DNA of 36,182 nt from a bacterium (lineage in GTDB: Bacteria > Actinomycetota > Acidimicrobiia > Spongiisociales > UBA5794): assembly GCA_024228555.1 (NCBI GenBank), contig JAAETI010000909.1:1-36182 (forward strand), read 5' to 3'. Each line of letters starts with the position of its first letter. Position 1 is the stretch's first letter. Below, piece by piece: positions 8,672-15,822 of this stretch. Under the pieces are notes generated by a model. The model was not told where the DNA came from. It worked only from the letters and a program-made list of their open reading frames with translations, and searched no databases. The translations under genes and the position numbers were made by a program.

Positions 8672-9754
8672 CTATCCCGGGAATTGATTGAGGAAGCGGA
8701 CATCGTTGTCCACGAAGTGTCGTATCGAGTCGATCCCGTGACGCACCATGGCCAGACGTTCGACGCCCATACCGAACGCAAAGCCGGTAACCGCATCGGG
8801 GTCATAACCGACGGCCTCGAATACGTTGGGGTCGACCATGCCGCAGCCCAACATCTCCAGCCAGCCGACCCCCTTGCAGACTCGGCAGCTCGATCCAGAG
8901 CCATCGCAGTTGAAGCACGAGACATCCAACTCGGCGGATGGCTCGGTGAACGGGAAGAAGTGTGGTCGCATCCGGACTCGTGTTCCCGACCCGAAGAACT
9001 GTCTTGCGAACTCTGCCAGCGTCCCCTTCAGATCCGAGAACGTGATGGATTCGTCAACCGCCAGGCCCTCGATCTGATGGAAGACCGGAAGATGCGATGC
9101 ATCGATGGTGTCGTTGCGATATGCCTTGCCAGGTGCGACCAGATACACGGGTGGTTCGTTGGTCTCCATGTATCGGGCCTGGATCGGCGATGTATGTGAC
9201 CGCAACACCATCCCGTCTTCATCGTCGCCGTAGTCCACATACATCGTGTCCATGCCCAAACGCGCCGGATGAGCAAGCGGTGTGTTCAATGCATCGAAGT
9301 TGTACCAGGCGAGCTCGGCCTCTGGCCCCTCGGCGACGTGATAGCCGAGACCAACGAAGATATCGCAAACCTCATCTGTAACTTGCTGGATCACGTGAAG
9401 ACGACCCGAGGCAATCTCGGCGTAGTCGACCGTCACATCGATTGCCTCAGCGGTGATTGCCGCCTCCTGTGCCTCTGCCTGGAGTTCGTCACGGCGCATG
9501 GCGACGATCGCCTCGATCTGCTTGGCGACTTCGTTGATGAGACGCCCTGCATCGCTGCGGTCTTCATTTGGCATCTTGCCAAGACCACGACGAGCAGCGG
9601 CAATGGGCGATTCCCTGCCGACCGCTTCGTTCTCGACCGTGGCAAGGCCGTCGAGGTCCTGAACCTCTGCAACCTTCGAGATCGTTGACGTGCGGAGGGC
9701 TTCTAGTGATTCAGCAAGATTCATAGGATCGATCAGGTTAGCGGTCGGATCCAT
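8672..9754 (-). CDS. pheS: Phenylalanyl-tRNA synthetase alpha subunit
   Basis: A 360-residue class II synthetase alpha subunit that forms phenylalanyl-adenylate and pairs with PheT. It has an N-terminal coiled-coil arm, motif 2 (LRSHTSPIQARYM, then GKAYRNDTIDASHLPVFHQIEG) and motif 3 (GFAFGMGVERLAM). A small cysteine cluster (Cys 280, 283, 290, 293, in CFNCDGSGSSCRVC) precedes motif 3; such an insert occurs in several bacterial PheS and may bind zinc. ATG 9754 is chosen over the longer frame to 9796 because CTAGGAG lies just upstream of it. About 90 bases separate the start from the terminator of a predicted attenuator, which suggests control by Phe-tRNA supply. Confidence 0.95.
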   Translation of the reverse strand: MDPTANLIDPMNLAESLEALRTSTISKVAEVQDLDGLATVENEAVGRESPIAAARRGLGKMPNEDRSDAGRLINEVAKQIEAIVAMRRDELQAEAQEAAITAEAIDVTVDYAEIASGRLHVIQQVTDEVCDIFVGLGYHVAEGPEAELAWYNFDALNTPLAHPARLGMDTMYVDYGDDEDGMVLRSHTSPIQARYMETNEPPVYLVAPGKAYRNDTIDASHLPVFHQIEGLAVDESITFSDLKGTLAEFARQFFGSGTRVRMRPHFFPFTEPSAELDVSCFNCDGSGSSCRVCKGVGWLEMLGCGMVDPNVFEAVGYDPDAVTGFAFGMGVERLAMVRHGIDSIRHFVDNDVRFLNQFPG

Positions 9755-9845
9755 GGCTGCTCCTAGGGGTGCGGGCAGTACCCGCTGCCGGTTCATGTGT
9801 CATGTCTTCTTCTTGCATAGGGGTGGTTCGTCTGTTCCTGGCCAC

Positions 9846-9871
9846 AAAAAAACCCGGAGCATTGCTCCGGG
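9846..9871 (-). terminator. Intrinsic terminator of the pheST attenuator
   Basis: On the minus strand CCCGGAGC (9871-9864) pairs with GCTCCGGG (9860-9853) around a three-base loop, followed by seven T (9852-9846). This is a textbook intrinsic terminator. It lies about 90 bases before the pheS start, and the left arm also belongs to an alternative 9-bp helix (9867-9875 with 9910-9918). That makes it a conditional terminator rather than just the end of the upstream methylase gene, although it may serve that role too. Confidence 0.85.
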
Positions 9872-9896
9872 CGAGGCTGCTGTAGGTGAACCTAGT

Positions 9897-9965
9897 TCAC
9901 GACGCACGACTCGCCCGGGCACCGGGCCCGATAAAAGTGAATTCGCGTCGCGGGTTGGCTGTCAT
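9897..9965 (-). CDS. Predicted leader peptide of the pheST attenuator (22 codons)
   Basis: From ATG 9965 the minus strand encodes 22 residues to TGA 9897, with Phe at positions 9 (TTC) and 11 (TTT) in the stretch EFTFIGP. The end of the ORF overlaps a hairpin GCCCGG/CCGGGC (9922-9927 with 9913-9918). Its second arm, extended to 9910, can instead pair with 9867-9875, which is part of the terminator stem. This is the 1:2, 2:3, 3:4 arrangement of ribosome-mediated attenuation. A ribosome stalled at the Phe codons would open the first hairpin and allow antitermination; one reaching the stop would cover arm 2 and allow termination. There is no ribosome binding site; a TAGCGT -10 element lies seven bases before the ATG, so the ORF is probably leaderless. 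It is inferred, not a recognised family. Confidence 0.6.
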   Translation of the reverse strand: MTANPRREFTFIGPGARASRAS

Positions 9966-9972
9966 GACGGCA

Positions 9973-10001
9973 ACGCTATCGAGCAGACCGCGCAAATGCA
10001 A
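9973..10001 (-). promoter_or_regulatory. Predicted promoter of the leaderless pheST leader
   Basis: On the minus strand TTGCAT is followed after 17 bp by TAGCGT, which fits the actinobacterial TANNNT -10 pattern. The -10 box ends seven bases before the leader-peptide ATG (9965), the spacing expected if transcription starts at the A of the ATG. It lies just downstream of the methylase gene stop (10014), so pheST would have its own transcript as well as any read-through from infC-rpmI-rplT. Confidence 0.5.
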
Positions 10002-10013
10002 GAAACTCGCCGG

Positions 10014-10775
10014 TCAATCCGATCGGCCGACCATACGGAGATACATGAGGATGCCCGCGCTGACGGCCGCGTTGAGGCTCTCGCTGCCACCTGGCATCGG
10101 TAGGGTTATGGTCTGAACGTTGCCTGTTGATGCAATCGCATCGGGGACACCATGCGCCTCGTTGCCTACCAGCAACGCCACCGGGTGGTCACCGTCGAGG
10201 CGTACGTCGTTGGCTGGTGCTCCGTCGGCCGTCGCCACCATGGCGGTCAACCCTGCAGCGGCAAGTGGTGCGACATCGGCGGGCAGACCCTCCACCAAGG
10301 TGGTGCGGAAGTGACCGCCAACCGCAGCCCGCAACACCTTTGGCGACCAGAGGTCGACCGTCCCCTTGGTTGCAAGAACCTGAAACCCAAAGGCCGCGGC
10401 AGTCCGAATCATTGTTCCCGCGTTGCCGGGGTCGGCGATATCCCACAGCACGAGGGAGTCGATCCCCGCAACCTGCCTGTCTCCTCCGGGGATCGTGATG
10501 ATCGTGACGGGCCCCCGCGGGTTGACACTCGATGCCATCCCAGCGAGGACGTCGTCCGAGACCTTTGTGACCTCCCGGCCCGCGGTGGCTGCGAGCTCGG
10601 CGGCAACCTCGTCATCAGACCTTGCGTAGACGTCGTTGATGGTGATTCCGGCTTCGATTGCTTCGCTCAACAGAAGAGGGCCCTCGATCGCGGTACGACC
10701 GGTGGCCCTTCTCTCCCGCCGACGTTGCAGCCGACGGACTCCAGCTATACGGGGGTTGCGGAGAGACGTAATCAC
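10014..10775 (-). CDS. SpoU/TrmH-family RNA 2'-O-methyltransferase
   Basis: A 253-residue SPOUT methyltransferase, probably acting on 23S rRNA ribose 2'-OH with S-adenosylmethionine. It has an N-terminal L30e-like substrate-binding part (IEGPLLLSEAIEAG, ~30-43) and the three SpoU motifs: motif 1 DIADPGNAGTMIRTAAAFG (112-130), motif 2 LLVGNEAHGVP (~201-211) and motif 3 ITLPMPGGSESLNAAVSAG (~223-241). The start is GTG 10775 with GGGAG upstream. Its place between rplT and pheS is the usual one for the TsnR/TrmH-like gene of Actinobacteria; the exact modified base cannot be told. Confidence 0.92.
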   Translation of the reverse strand: MITSLRNPRIAGVRRLQRRRERRATGRTAIEGPLLLSEAIEAGITINDVYARSDDEVAAELAATAGREVTKVSDDVLAGMASSVNPRGPVTIITIPGGDRQVAGIDSLVLWDIADPGNAGTMIRTAAAFGFQVLATKGTVDLWSPKVLRAAVGGHFRTTLVEGLPADVAPLAAAGLTAMVATADGAPANDVRLDGDHPVALLVGNEAHGVPDAIASTGNVQTITLPMPGGSESLNAAVSAGILMYLRMVGRSD

Positions 10776-10806
10776 GCTGCTCTCCCGCCTCCTACTTGTC
10801 AGATTC

Positions 10807-11163
10807 CTATGCCTTCACCGATCGAGAAACCTCGACCAACTGTGCAAACGCCTTGGGATCGGTCACCGCCATATCGGCAAGCATCTTGCGATCCACCTCG
10901 ACGTCGGCAGCCTTCAGTCCTGAGATCATCTGCGAGTAGGTCGACCCGTTGAGACGGGCCGCAGCGTTGATGCGCTGGATCCAGAGACGACGGAATTCGC
11001 CCTTGCGCGCCTTGCGATCGCGGTACGCATACTGCCCCGAATTGAGTGTCTGCTCACGGGCGGTGCGATACCTGCGGCTGCGGGCTCCGGTGTAACCCGA
11101 AGCTCGCTCCATTACCTTGCGGCGCTTCTTGTGTGCGTTTACCGCACGTTTTACTCGTGCCAT
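10807..11163 (-). CDS. rplT: Ribosomal protein bL20
   Basis: A 118-residue basic protein with the full bL20 sequence, beginning [15 protein letters not shown] and including [16 protein letters not shown] and [16 protein letters not shown]. It binds 23S rRNA early in large-subunit assembly. It follows rpmI by 14 bases with a good ribosome binding site (AGGAGGT) before ATG 11163, and belongs to the infC-rpmI-rplT operon. In other bacteria bL20 represses this operon; whether it acts here through the infC leader is unknown. Nothing unusual. Confidence 0.97.
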   Translation of the reverse strand: MARVKRAVNAHKKRRKVMERASGYTGARSRRYRTAREQTLNSGQYAYRDRKARKGEFRRLWIQRINAAARLNGSTYSQMISGLKAADVEVDRKMLADMAVTDPKAFAQLVEVSRSVKA

Positions 11164-11177
11164 GTTGCGGTGACCTC

Positions 11178-11372
11178 CTAGCGTCCGAGCAGACGGGCGG
11201 CGCGCTTGGCATCCTTACCCTGCAGCGTGGCCTCGCCGGCGACGCGACGCCAGCGGGTTGCGGACTTCGAGTGGCGGTTGTGCCCACGCCATGCCTTGGC
11301 GTGCCGGATCTTCCCGGATCCGGTCACTTTGTAGCGCTTTGCCGCGCCCTTATGTGTCTTCTGCTTTGGCAC
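11178..11372 (-). CDS. rpmI: Ribosomal protein bL35
   Basis: A 64-residue basic protein with the bL35 pattern: [20 protein letters not shown], then [20 protein letters not shown]. It starts with GTG 11372, preceded by AGGAGCAGGAAA, and overlaps the 3' end of infC by 23 bases in another frame, so its ribosome binding site lies inside infC. It is part of the conserved infC-rpmI-rplT operon. Confidence 0.96.
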   Translation of the reverse strand: MPKQKTHKGAAKRYKVTGSGKIRHAKAWRGHNRHSKSATRWRRVAGEATLQGKDAKRAARLLGR

Positions 11373-11976
11373 TTTCCTGCTCCTCTACGGGCTCGGCGAT
11401 CGGAGTGGGCTCCGCTACTGGGGCCCTCTTCGACTCATCCGAACCGCTCTCATCTGTGGTTCGTTGTCTGCGCAGCGGCGCTATCACCATCGTCATCTGC
11501 CTGCCATCGAGGCGGGGCATTGTTTCGACGGCTCCGAGATCCTCAACTGCGGCTTCAAGCCGTTTCAGGATGTCCCGGCCGAGTTCGGGGTGAGTGACCT
11601 CACGTCCCCGAAAGCGCATTACGACTTTGACCTTGTCTCCATTGCGTAGGAACTTCTCGACCCGCTTCCGCTTCACATCAAAATCTGACGATGCAATCTT
11701 CGGGCGGAACTGAACTTCCTTGATGACGGTACGGGTCTGGTTCTTGCGGGCTTCACGTGCTTTGACGGACGCCTCGTACTTGAACTTTCCGTAATCCATC
11801 AGTCGAACAACCGGGGGACGGGCTTCTGGGGCTACCTCGACGAGATCAAGACCGAGCTGGTCTGCCAGCCATCGTGCCTCGTCGATACCCTTGATTCCGA
11901 CCTGGCCGCCGCTGGGGTCAACGAGCCGCACTTCTTTTGCGCGGATCTTCTCGTTTACCCGTGGTTCGTTGGCGAT
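11350..11976 (-). CDS. infC: Translation initiation factor IF-3 with AUC start codon
   Basis: About 208 residues. IF-3 binds the 30S subunit and discriminates against wrong start codons. The protein begins [19 protein letters not shown] after the initiator and has the N-domain ([17 protein letters not shown]), linker ([17 protein letters not shown]) and C-domain (KEVQFRPKI... [17 protein letters not shown]). A perfect AGGAGG (11984-11989) lies seven bases before ATC 11976, and no ATG, GTG or TTG is available nearby in frame before the conserved region. A frame running back to ATG 12147 would start upstream of the promoter. Rare start codons in infC are known to let IF-3 repress itself. The C-terminal tail after ~residue 175 is long and acidic, and its end overlaps rpmI. 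Confidence 0.92.
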   Translation of the reverse strand: MANEPRVNEKIRAKEVRLVDPSGGQVGIKGIDEARWLADQLGLDLVEVAPEARPPVVRLMDYGKFKYEASVKAREARKNQTRTVIKEVQFRPKIASSDFDVKRKRVEKFLRNGDKVKVVMRFRGREVTHPELGRDILKRLEAAVEDLGAVETMPRLDGRQMTMVIAPLRRQRTTDESGSDESKRAPVAEPTPIAEPVEEQESAKAEDT

Positions 11977-12006
11977 TGTGGGACCTCCTGGTCGTTTGCT
12001 TGGACG

Positions 12007-12042
12007 CAAAAACAAAATGGCAGCACAAACTACGGTGCTGCC
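12007..12042 (-). terminator. Terminator-like hairpin in the infC leader
   Basis: On the minus strand GGCAGCAC (12042-12035) pairs with GTGCTGCC (12026-12019) around an eight-base loop and is followed by ATTTTGTTTTTG. It lies between the infC promoter and start, about 30 bases before the AGGAGG. Being inside the leader of a ribosomal-protein operon, it may be an attenuator. I did not find a convincing antiterminator partner. Confidence 0.6.
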
Positions 12043-12119
12043 TGAGATGGACCACAGCGCACGCCTAATCGTGGCTGGGTGGGAAGCAGGCGCCTCCGCT
12101 TGCGTCGGTTGTGGCCGTG

Positions 12120-12147
12120 AGTATACGGAACTGGCCGCAGCCGTCAA
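12120..12147 (-). promoter_or_regulatory. Predicted infC operon promoter
   Basis: The minus strand has TTGACG (12142-12147), a 16-bp spacer and TATACT (12120-12125), the best promoter match in the window. Transcription would begin near 12112, giving a leader of about 135 nt with the hairpin at 12007-12042 before the infC start. The -35 box stands just past the ribH stop (12162), so infC-rpmI-rplT can be transcribed separately from the rib operon. Confidence 0.7.
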
Positions 12148-12161
12148 TCCCGAGAGTGTTC

Positions 12162-12629
12162 CTAGACCACGGTCAACTCTCGGAGCAAGAGTGCCGTCTC
12201 AACAGCAGCGGCGGCCGCCTCAGCACCTTTGTTGCCGGCACCTGGCTTGCTGCGGACTTCAGCCTGCTCCCGTTCCCGCACCGTGAGAATCCCGAATGCA
12301 ACCGGCTTGCCCGTTTCGAGGGACACCTTCATCAGACCTTCTGACGCCCGCCCGGCCACGTGCTCATAGTGGTCGGTATCACCGTCGATGACTGCCCCGA
12401 TGGCAACTACGGCGTCGTACCCGGCCTCGAGGAGACGGGCAGAAATGAGCGGTAGCTCAAACGCCCCCGGCGTGTCATAGACCTCGAAGTCCGCACCCGC
12501 GCTCTCCAAATAGTCAACCGCACCAGCAGCAAGGCGGGAAGTGATCGAGTGGTTGAACCGGGAGCGGGCTACGGCAATCCGAAGCCCATTTGCGTCGAGA
12601 GGCTGCAGCTCCTGTATCTCCTCGCTCAT
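12162..12629 (-). CDS. ribH: 6,7-dimethyl-8-ribityllumazine synthase
   Basis: A 155-residue lumazine synthase, the next-to-last riboflavin step, condensing the ribityl-pyrimidine with dihydroxybutanone phosphate. It shows ARSRFN, DTPGAFELPL, the active-site loop with the conserved His (DGDTDHYEHVA), FGILTVREREQAEVR and GNKGAEAAAAAVE. The loop has D where many homologues have R (AVIDG rather than VIRG); the catalytic His is kept. The start ATG 12629 overlaps the ribBA stop (ATGA). It is the last gene of the rib operon before the infC promoter. Confidence 0.95.
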   Translation of the reverse strand: MSEEIQELQPLDANGLRIAVARSRFNHSITSRLAAGAVDYLESAGADFEVYDTPGAFELPLISARLLEAGYDAVVAIGAVIDGDTDHYEHVAGRASEGLMKVSLETGKPVAFGILTVREREQAEVRSKPGAGNKGAEAAAAAVETALLLRELTVV

Positions 12630-13834
12630 TGAATCTCCCCATGCCCGACAAGGTGGCCCAGTCGGTCAACTTTGGTGGCCATGTAGGCCTCGTTGTCTCC
12701 GTTGAGGCCCACAACCAGGGGTTCACGACCCTTGACCTCGATGCCCAGCTCTTCGAGAGCCGCCATCTTGGCCGGATTGTTGGTCAGGAGCCGGACACTC
12801 GATACCTTGAGATCGTGGAGAATCTGTCCTTCGACTCCGTAGTGACGGGCGTCGGCGGGAAGGCCAAGATCGAGATTGGCATCAACCGTGTCTCTTCCCT
12901 CATCCTGCAACCGATACGCATGGAGCTTTGACAACAACCCGATGCCGCGGCCCTCATGGGATTCGTTGTAGGTGATGACACCGGCACCCTCGGCGGCAAT
13001 CATTGCCATCGAGGCTTCCAGCTGAGGGCCACAGTCGCAACGGCGGCTGCCGAGGACGTCACCGGTCAGACAACGCGAGTGGATCCTGGTGAGGACGCCA
13101 TCGCGCCCTGCCACATCACCGTGAACGAGTGCGATGTGTTCGCTGCCATCGATACTGAGCCGATAGCCAAACGCCTTGAACGATCCATGGTCGGTCGGGA
13201 TGAAGGTCTCGACTTGGCGATCAACGAGAGCTTCCTTGCGCCAGCGGTATGCCACAAGATCCTCGATCGTGATGAGGGGAATCTCGTGCTCCTCGGCGAA
13301 CACGCCGAGCGCCTCGCCTCTCGCCATCGACCCATCATCGCTCACGACCTCACAGAGAACCCCAGCGGGGAACAAGCCTGCGAGCTTCGCCAGGTCGACC
13401 GCAGCTTCGGTATGGCCGGGACGGACCAGTACGCCACCGTCTTGGTAGCGCAGCGGGAAGATGTGGCCGGGTCGGGCAAGGTCACGAGGGCCCGTATTCG
13501 GATCCACCATGGCGTGGATGGTTGCGGCCCGGTCTCCAGCCGAGATGCCTGTGGTGGTTTCCCCTACGGCATCGACGGAGACGGTGAACGCCGTCTTGTG
13601 CGAATCGGTGTTCTCCAAGACCATCAGCGGCAGCCCGAGCTCGTCCAGCCGATCACCGGTGGTTGGGAGGCAGATCAACCCGCTGGTGTGCCGCACCATG
13701 AAGCCGACCTGCTCAGCGGTCACCTTCTCCGCCGCGATGATCAGATCGCCTTCGTTCTCCCGATCCTCATCATCTATGACGAGGACGAACTGGCCGGCTG
13801 CGATTGCAGCCACGGCCTCTTCGATGGTTGCCAT
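12626..13834 (-). CDS. ribBA: Bifunctional DHBP synthase / GTP cyclohydrolase II
   Basis: A 402-residue fusion that feeds both branches of riboflavin synthesis. Residues ~1-200 are dihydroxybutanone phosphate synthase, making the four-carbon unit from ribulose 5-phosphate (DDEDRENEGDL, HTSGLICLP, DSHKTAFTVSVDA, RPGHIFPLRY, HTEAAVDLA). The rest is GTP cyclohydrolase II, with the zinc cysteines in SRCLTGDVLGSRRCDCG and EGRGIGLLSKLHAY. Here NESHEGRG stands where many homologues have LRQEGRG. ATG 13834 follows the ribE stop within a few bases; a TTG at 13840 is also possible. Full length and, by motifs, both activities intact. Confidence 0.95.
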   Translation of the reverse strand: MATIEEAVAAIAAGQFVLVIDDEDRENEGDLIIAAEKVTAEQVGFMVRHTSGLICLPTTGDRLDELGLPLMVLENTDSHKTAFTVSVDAVGETTTGISAGDRAATIHAMVDPNTGPRDLARPGHIFPLRYQDGGVLVRPGHTEAAVDLAKLAGLFPAGVLCEVVSDDGSMARGEALGVFAEEHEIPLITIEDLVAYRWRKEALVDRQVETFIPTDHGSFKAFGYRLSIDGSEHIALVHGDVAGRDGVLTRIHSRCLTGDVLGSRRCDCGPQLEASMAMIAAEGAGVITYNESHEGRGIGLLSKLHAYRLQDEGRDTVDANLDLGLPADARHYGVEGQILHDLKVSSVRLLTNNPAKMAALEELGIEVKGREPLVVGLNGDNEAYMATKVDRLGHLVGHGEIQ

Positions 13835-13836
13835 TT

Positions 13837-14427
13837 TCAAGAGCTCATCAGCCTTTCCACATACTTTGCAAGAACATCCGTTTCCAAATTCACTTTGTCA
13901 CCAGGCCCACGCCGCCCCAATACGGTGACTTCGAGAGTGTGGGGTATCAGAACTATCTCCAACCATGGTTCGCTGCCCACGGCGGTAACGGTGAGGCTGA
14001 CCCCGTCAACGGTCACCGAACCCTTCTCAACGACGTAACGGGCCAGCGTCTGGCTCAGCGTGATCCGCATCCGCACGGCGTCACCCTCTGGAACGATTGT
14101 CTCCACAGTGCCAACACCGTCAACGTGACCCTGCACGATGTGGCCATCGAACCGTCCGGAGGCAGCCATGGGTCGTTCGAGGTCGATACGCGATCCGGCG
14201 GTGAGGAGGCCGAGGTTGCTTCTGTCCAATGATTCTTGAACAATGTCTACAGTCACGCACGAGCCGGCGATTGCCACCGCGGTCAGACATACGCCGTTCA
14301 CCGCTATCGAATCGCCCAAGTTCATGTCGGCGACGAGGCCACCACCTTCGATTTCTATGCGCCGCCCTGTGGGGGTCTCGATGACACTCGCCACGGTCCC
14401 AAGCTCGGCAACAATGCCCGTGAACAT
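13837..14427 (-). CDS. ribE: Riboflavin synthase alpha chain
   Basis: A 196-residue riboflavin synthase that dismutates two lumazines to riboflavin. It has the two lumazine-binding repeats of the family: MFTGIVAELGTV, GDSIAVNGVCLTAV and FDGHIVQGHVDGVG for the boundary, then VEKGSVTVDGVSLTV in the second half. The start ATG overlaps the ribD stop as TGATG, and the gene runs into ribBA. Nothing unusual. Confidence 0.95.
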   Translation of the reverse strand: MFTGIVAELGTVASVIETPTGRRIEIEGGGLVADMNLGDSIAVNGVCLTAVAIAGSCVTVDIVQESLDRSNLGLLTAGSRIDLERPMAASGRFDGHIVQGHVDGVGTVETIVPEGDAVRMRITLSQTLARYVVEKGSVTVDGVSLTVTAVGSEPWLEIVLIPHTLEVTVLGRRGPGDKVNLETDVLAKYVERLMSS

Positions 14428-15470
14428 CAGCTTCCCACCTTTGCCTGGATTCTCAGATCAGTGCCGATGCGGTCGACTGTCTCAATGAGCAGCGGCACTG
14501 CATCGGTAATGGTTTTGAATTCGCCCGCAAACGCACCGATTCCCTGGCCAACACCTAGCTTGGCGGCCAGATAGAAGACAATCCTGTCGACATGACCTCC
14601 CTCGACAAGCGCCGAAGCCAGCGTGGCGCCTCCCTCGACAAGCGCCGAGACATAGCCCCGCTTGCCCAGATCCTCAATCATGGCCGACACGTCGACTCGG
14701 CCATTCGCCCCGATTTCGACCTGTTCCAGGTCGATCGGCAAACGACGATCGGCGTAGACGAGGGCATTGCGATCGTAGAGTGCCGCTGCCTGCGGCAGCT
14801 CCCGGTTCCCTGCAACGATGACAGGACGAGGCTGGCGCCCTTGGTACCCGTCGAGACGTACGTCAAGCCTCGGATCATCGTCGATCACCGTACCCGCCCC
14901 TGCGATTATGACGTCGGCTTCGGCCCGAAGCCGATGACCGTCTTCACGCGCTTCGTCACCACTGATCCACTTCGAAGTTCGGTCGGCCGCCGCTATCTGG
15001 CCGTCCATGGTTGTTGCCAGCTTCAGCGTCACCAGTGGCAGCCCGGTGCGGCGATGGTGGAAGTAGCCGGGATCGGCCGCTTCCACTTCCTCAGCAAGCA
15101 CTCCAGTCAGAACCTCAATGCCAGCAGCGCGCAACTCGGCGATCCCGCTGCCATGAACCCGCTCGTCCGGATCAACAGCCCCGACAACCACCCTCGTTAC
15201 GCCTGCGGCAATCAATGCCTGCGAACACGGTGGTGTCTTTCCAAAGTGGGAGCAGGGCTCGAGGGTCACATAGACAGTGGCACCGCGGGCACGATCGCCT
15301 GCTTCCTCGATAGCGACCGCCTCGGCATGAGGCTGGCCTGCGACAAGGTGGGCGCCATTTGCGATCACCTCACCCGCAGCGACGACAACGGCTCCGACCC
15401 GGGGATTGGGGTGAGGTTGCGTTTCCAAAGCAAGTGCGATGGCTTCCCGCATGAAGTTGGCTTCGGACAC
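14427..15470 (-). CDS. ribD: Riboflavin-specific deaminase/reductase
   Basis: About 347 residues, two domains. The N-terminal pyrimidine deaminase has the zinc motifs PHAEAVAIEEA and LEPCSHFGKTPPCSQAL; the C-terminal reductase (from ~residue 145) has LATTMDGQIAAADRTSKWISG and LVEGGATLASALVEGG. Together they carry out the second and third steps of the GTP branch. The start is uncertain. RibD usually starts a few residues before FM in the (E/D)xxFM motif, so GTG 15470 or ATG 15452 fits, but neither has a clear ribosome binding site. GTG 15593, immediately after the riboswitch, is in frame and would add 41 residues. First gene of the FMN-controlled rib operon. Confidence 0.92.
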   Translation of the reverse strand: MSEANFMREAIALALETQPHPNPRVGAVVVAAGEVIANGAHLVAGQPHAEAVAIEEAGDRARGATVYVTLEPCSHFGKTPPCSQALIAAGVTRVVVGAVDPDERVHGSGIAELRAAGIEVLTGVLAEEVEAADPGYFHHRRTGLPLVTLKLATTMDGQIAAADRTSKWISGDEAREDGHRLRAEADVIIAGAGTVIDDDPRLDVRLDGYQGRQPRPVIVAGNRELPQAAALYDRNALVYADRRLPIDLEQVEIGANGRVDVSAMIEDLGKRGYVSALVEGGATLASALVEGGHVDRIVFYLAAKLGVGQGIGAFAGEFKTITDAVPLLIETVDRIGTDLRIQAKVGS

Positions 15471-15595
15471 GACAAAGCAACGTTGTTCCGCGGGAACTTC
15501 GTCACCGGCAGACCCACCGATCGAGTCGGATGGTCCATCCCCCCGGCCCATAGGTGCCAGGTCTCGGTTGTCGGACAATGCGCGTCGCGACACAC

Positions 15596-15717
15596 GCCCT
15601 CCTTCTTCCATCCGGACTGTCACCGTCGGCCCCGGAGTTTCACCGGATCCACCCCTGCTACGGGGGTCGCGGGCTTTCACCGCCGGTCGGGGATTTCACC
15701 CTGCCCTGAAGGGGGCT
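15596..15717 (-). ncRNA. FMN riboswitch (RFN element)
   Basis: The minus strand has the conserved RFN blocks in order: CAGGGCAGGGTGAAATCCCC and GACCGGCGGTGAAAGCCCGC, then GATCCGGTGAAACTCCGGGG, CCGACGGTGACAGTCCGGAT and GGAAGAAGG. These make the six-helix FMN aptamer. It lies directly upstream of ribD and would lower rib expression when FMN is abundant. The 3' strand of the closing helix includes GAAGGAGG, a ribosome-binding-type sequence just before an in-frame GTG (15593), so control by hiding that site is possible. No U-tract terminator follows, which favours translational control. Confidence 0.95.
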
Positions 15718-15732
15718 CTTTCTTACATGCGA

Positions 15733-15761
15733 ATTCTAGCTGTCCTGTTTCGTTGCAAAGT
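15733..15761 (-). promoter_or_regulatory. Predicted rib operon promoter
   Basis: TAGAAT at 15733-15738 on the minus strand is a good -10 box. A weak -35 (ACTTTG) lies 17 bp upstream. Transcription would start near 15726, only about ten bases before the FMN aptamer, as expected for a riboswitch leader. A 7-bp hairpin (GTTGCGG/CCGCAAC, 15790-15796 with 15805-15811) between the previous gene and this promoter may end the rpe transcript. Confidence 0.5.
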
Positions 15762-15822
15762 CGCGACGAATGGCTGAGCTGAAGCCTGGGTTGCGGCACC
15801 ACGTCCGCAACGTCGTTGTAGC

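Noticed and set aside
9797-10013. A tRNA-Phe T-box riboswitch upstream of pheS.
   Set aside because: The conserved T-box sequence (TGGNACCGCG type) is absent, while the leader ORF with competing helices is complete.
12000-12147. An N-terminal extension of IF-3 from ATG 12147.
   Set aside because: The extension would start upstream of the promoter and run through the leader hairpin; its sequence is not IF-3-like.
12956-14038. A 360-codon plus-strand ORF.
   Set aside because: It is antisense to ribBA and ribE and shows no domain.
14592-15782. A 396-codon plus-strand ORF.
   Set aside because: It is antisense to ribD and the FMN riboswitch; long shadows are expected in high-GC DNA.
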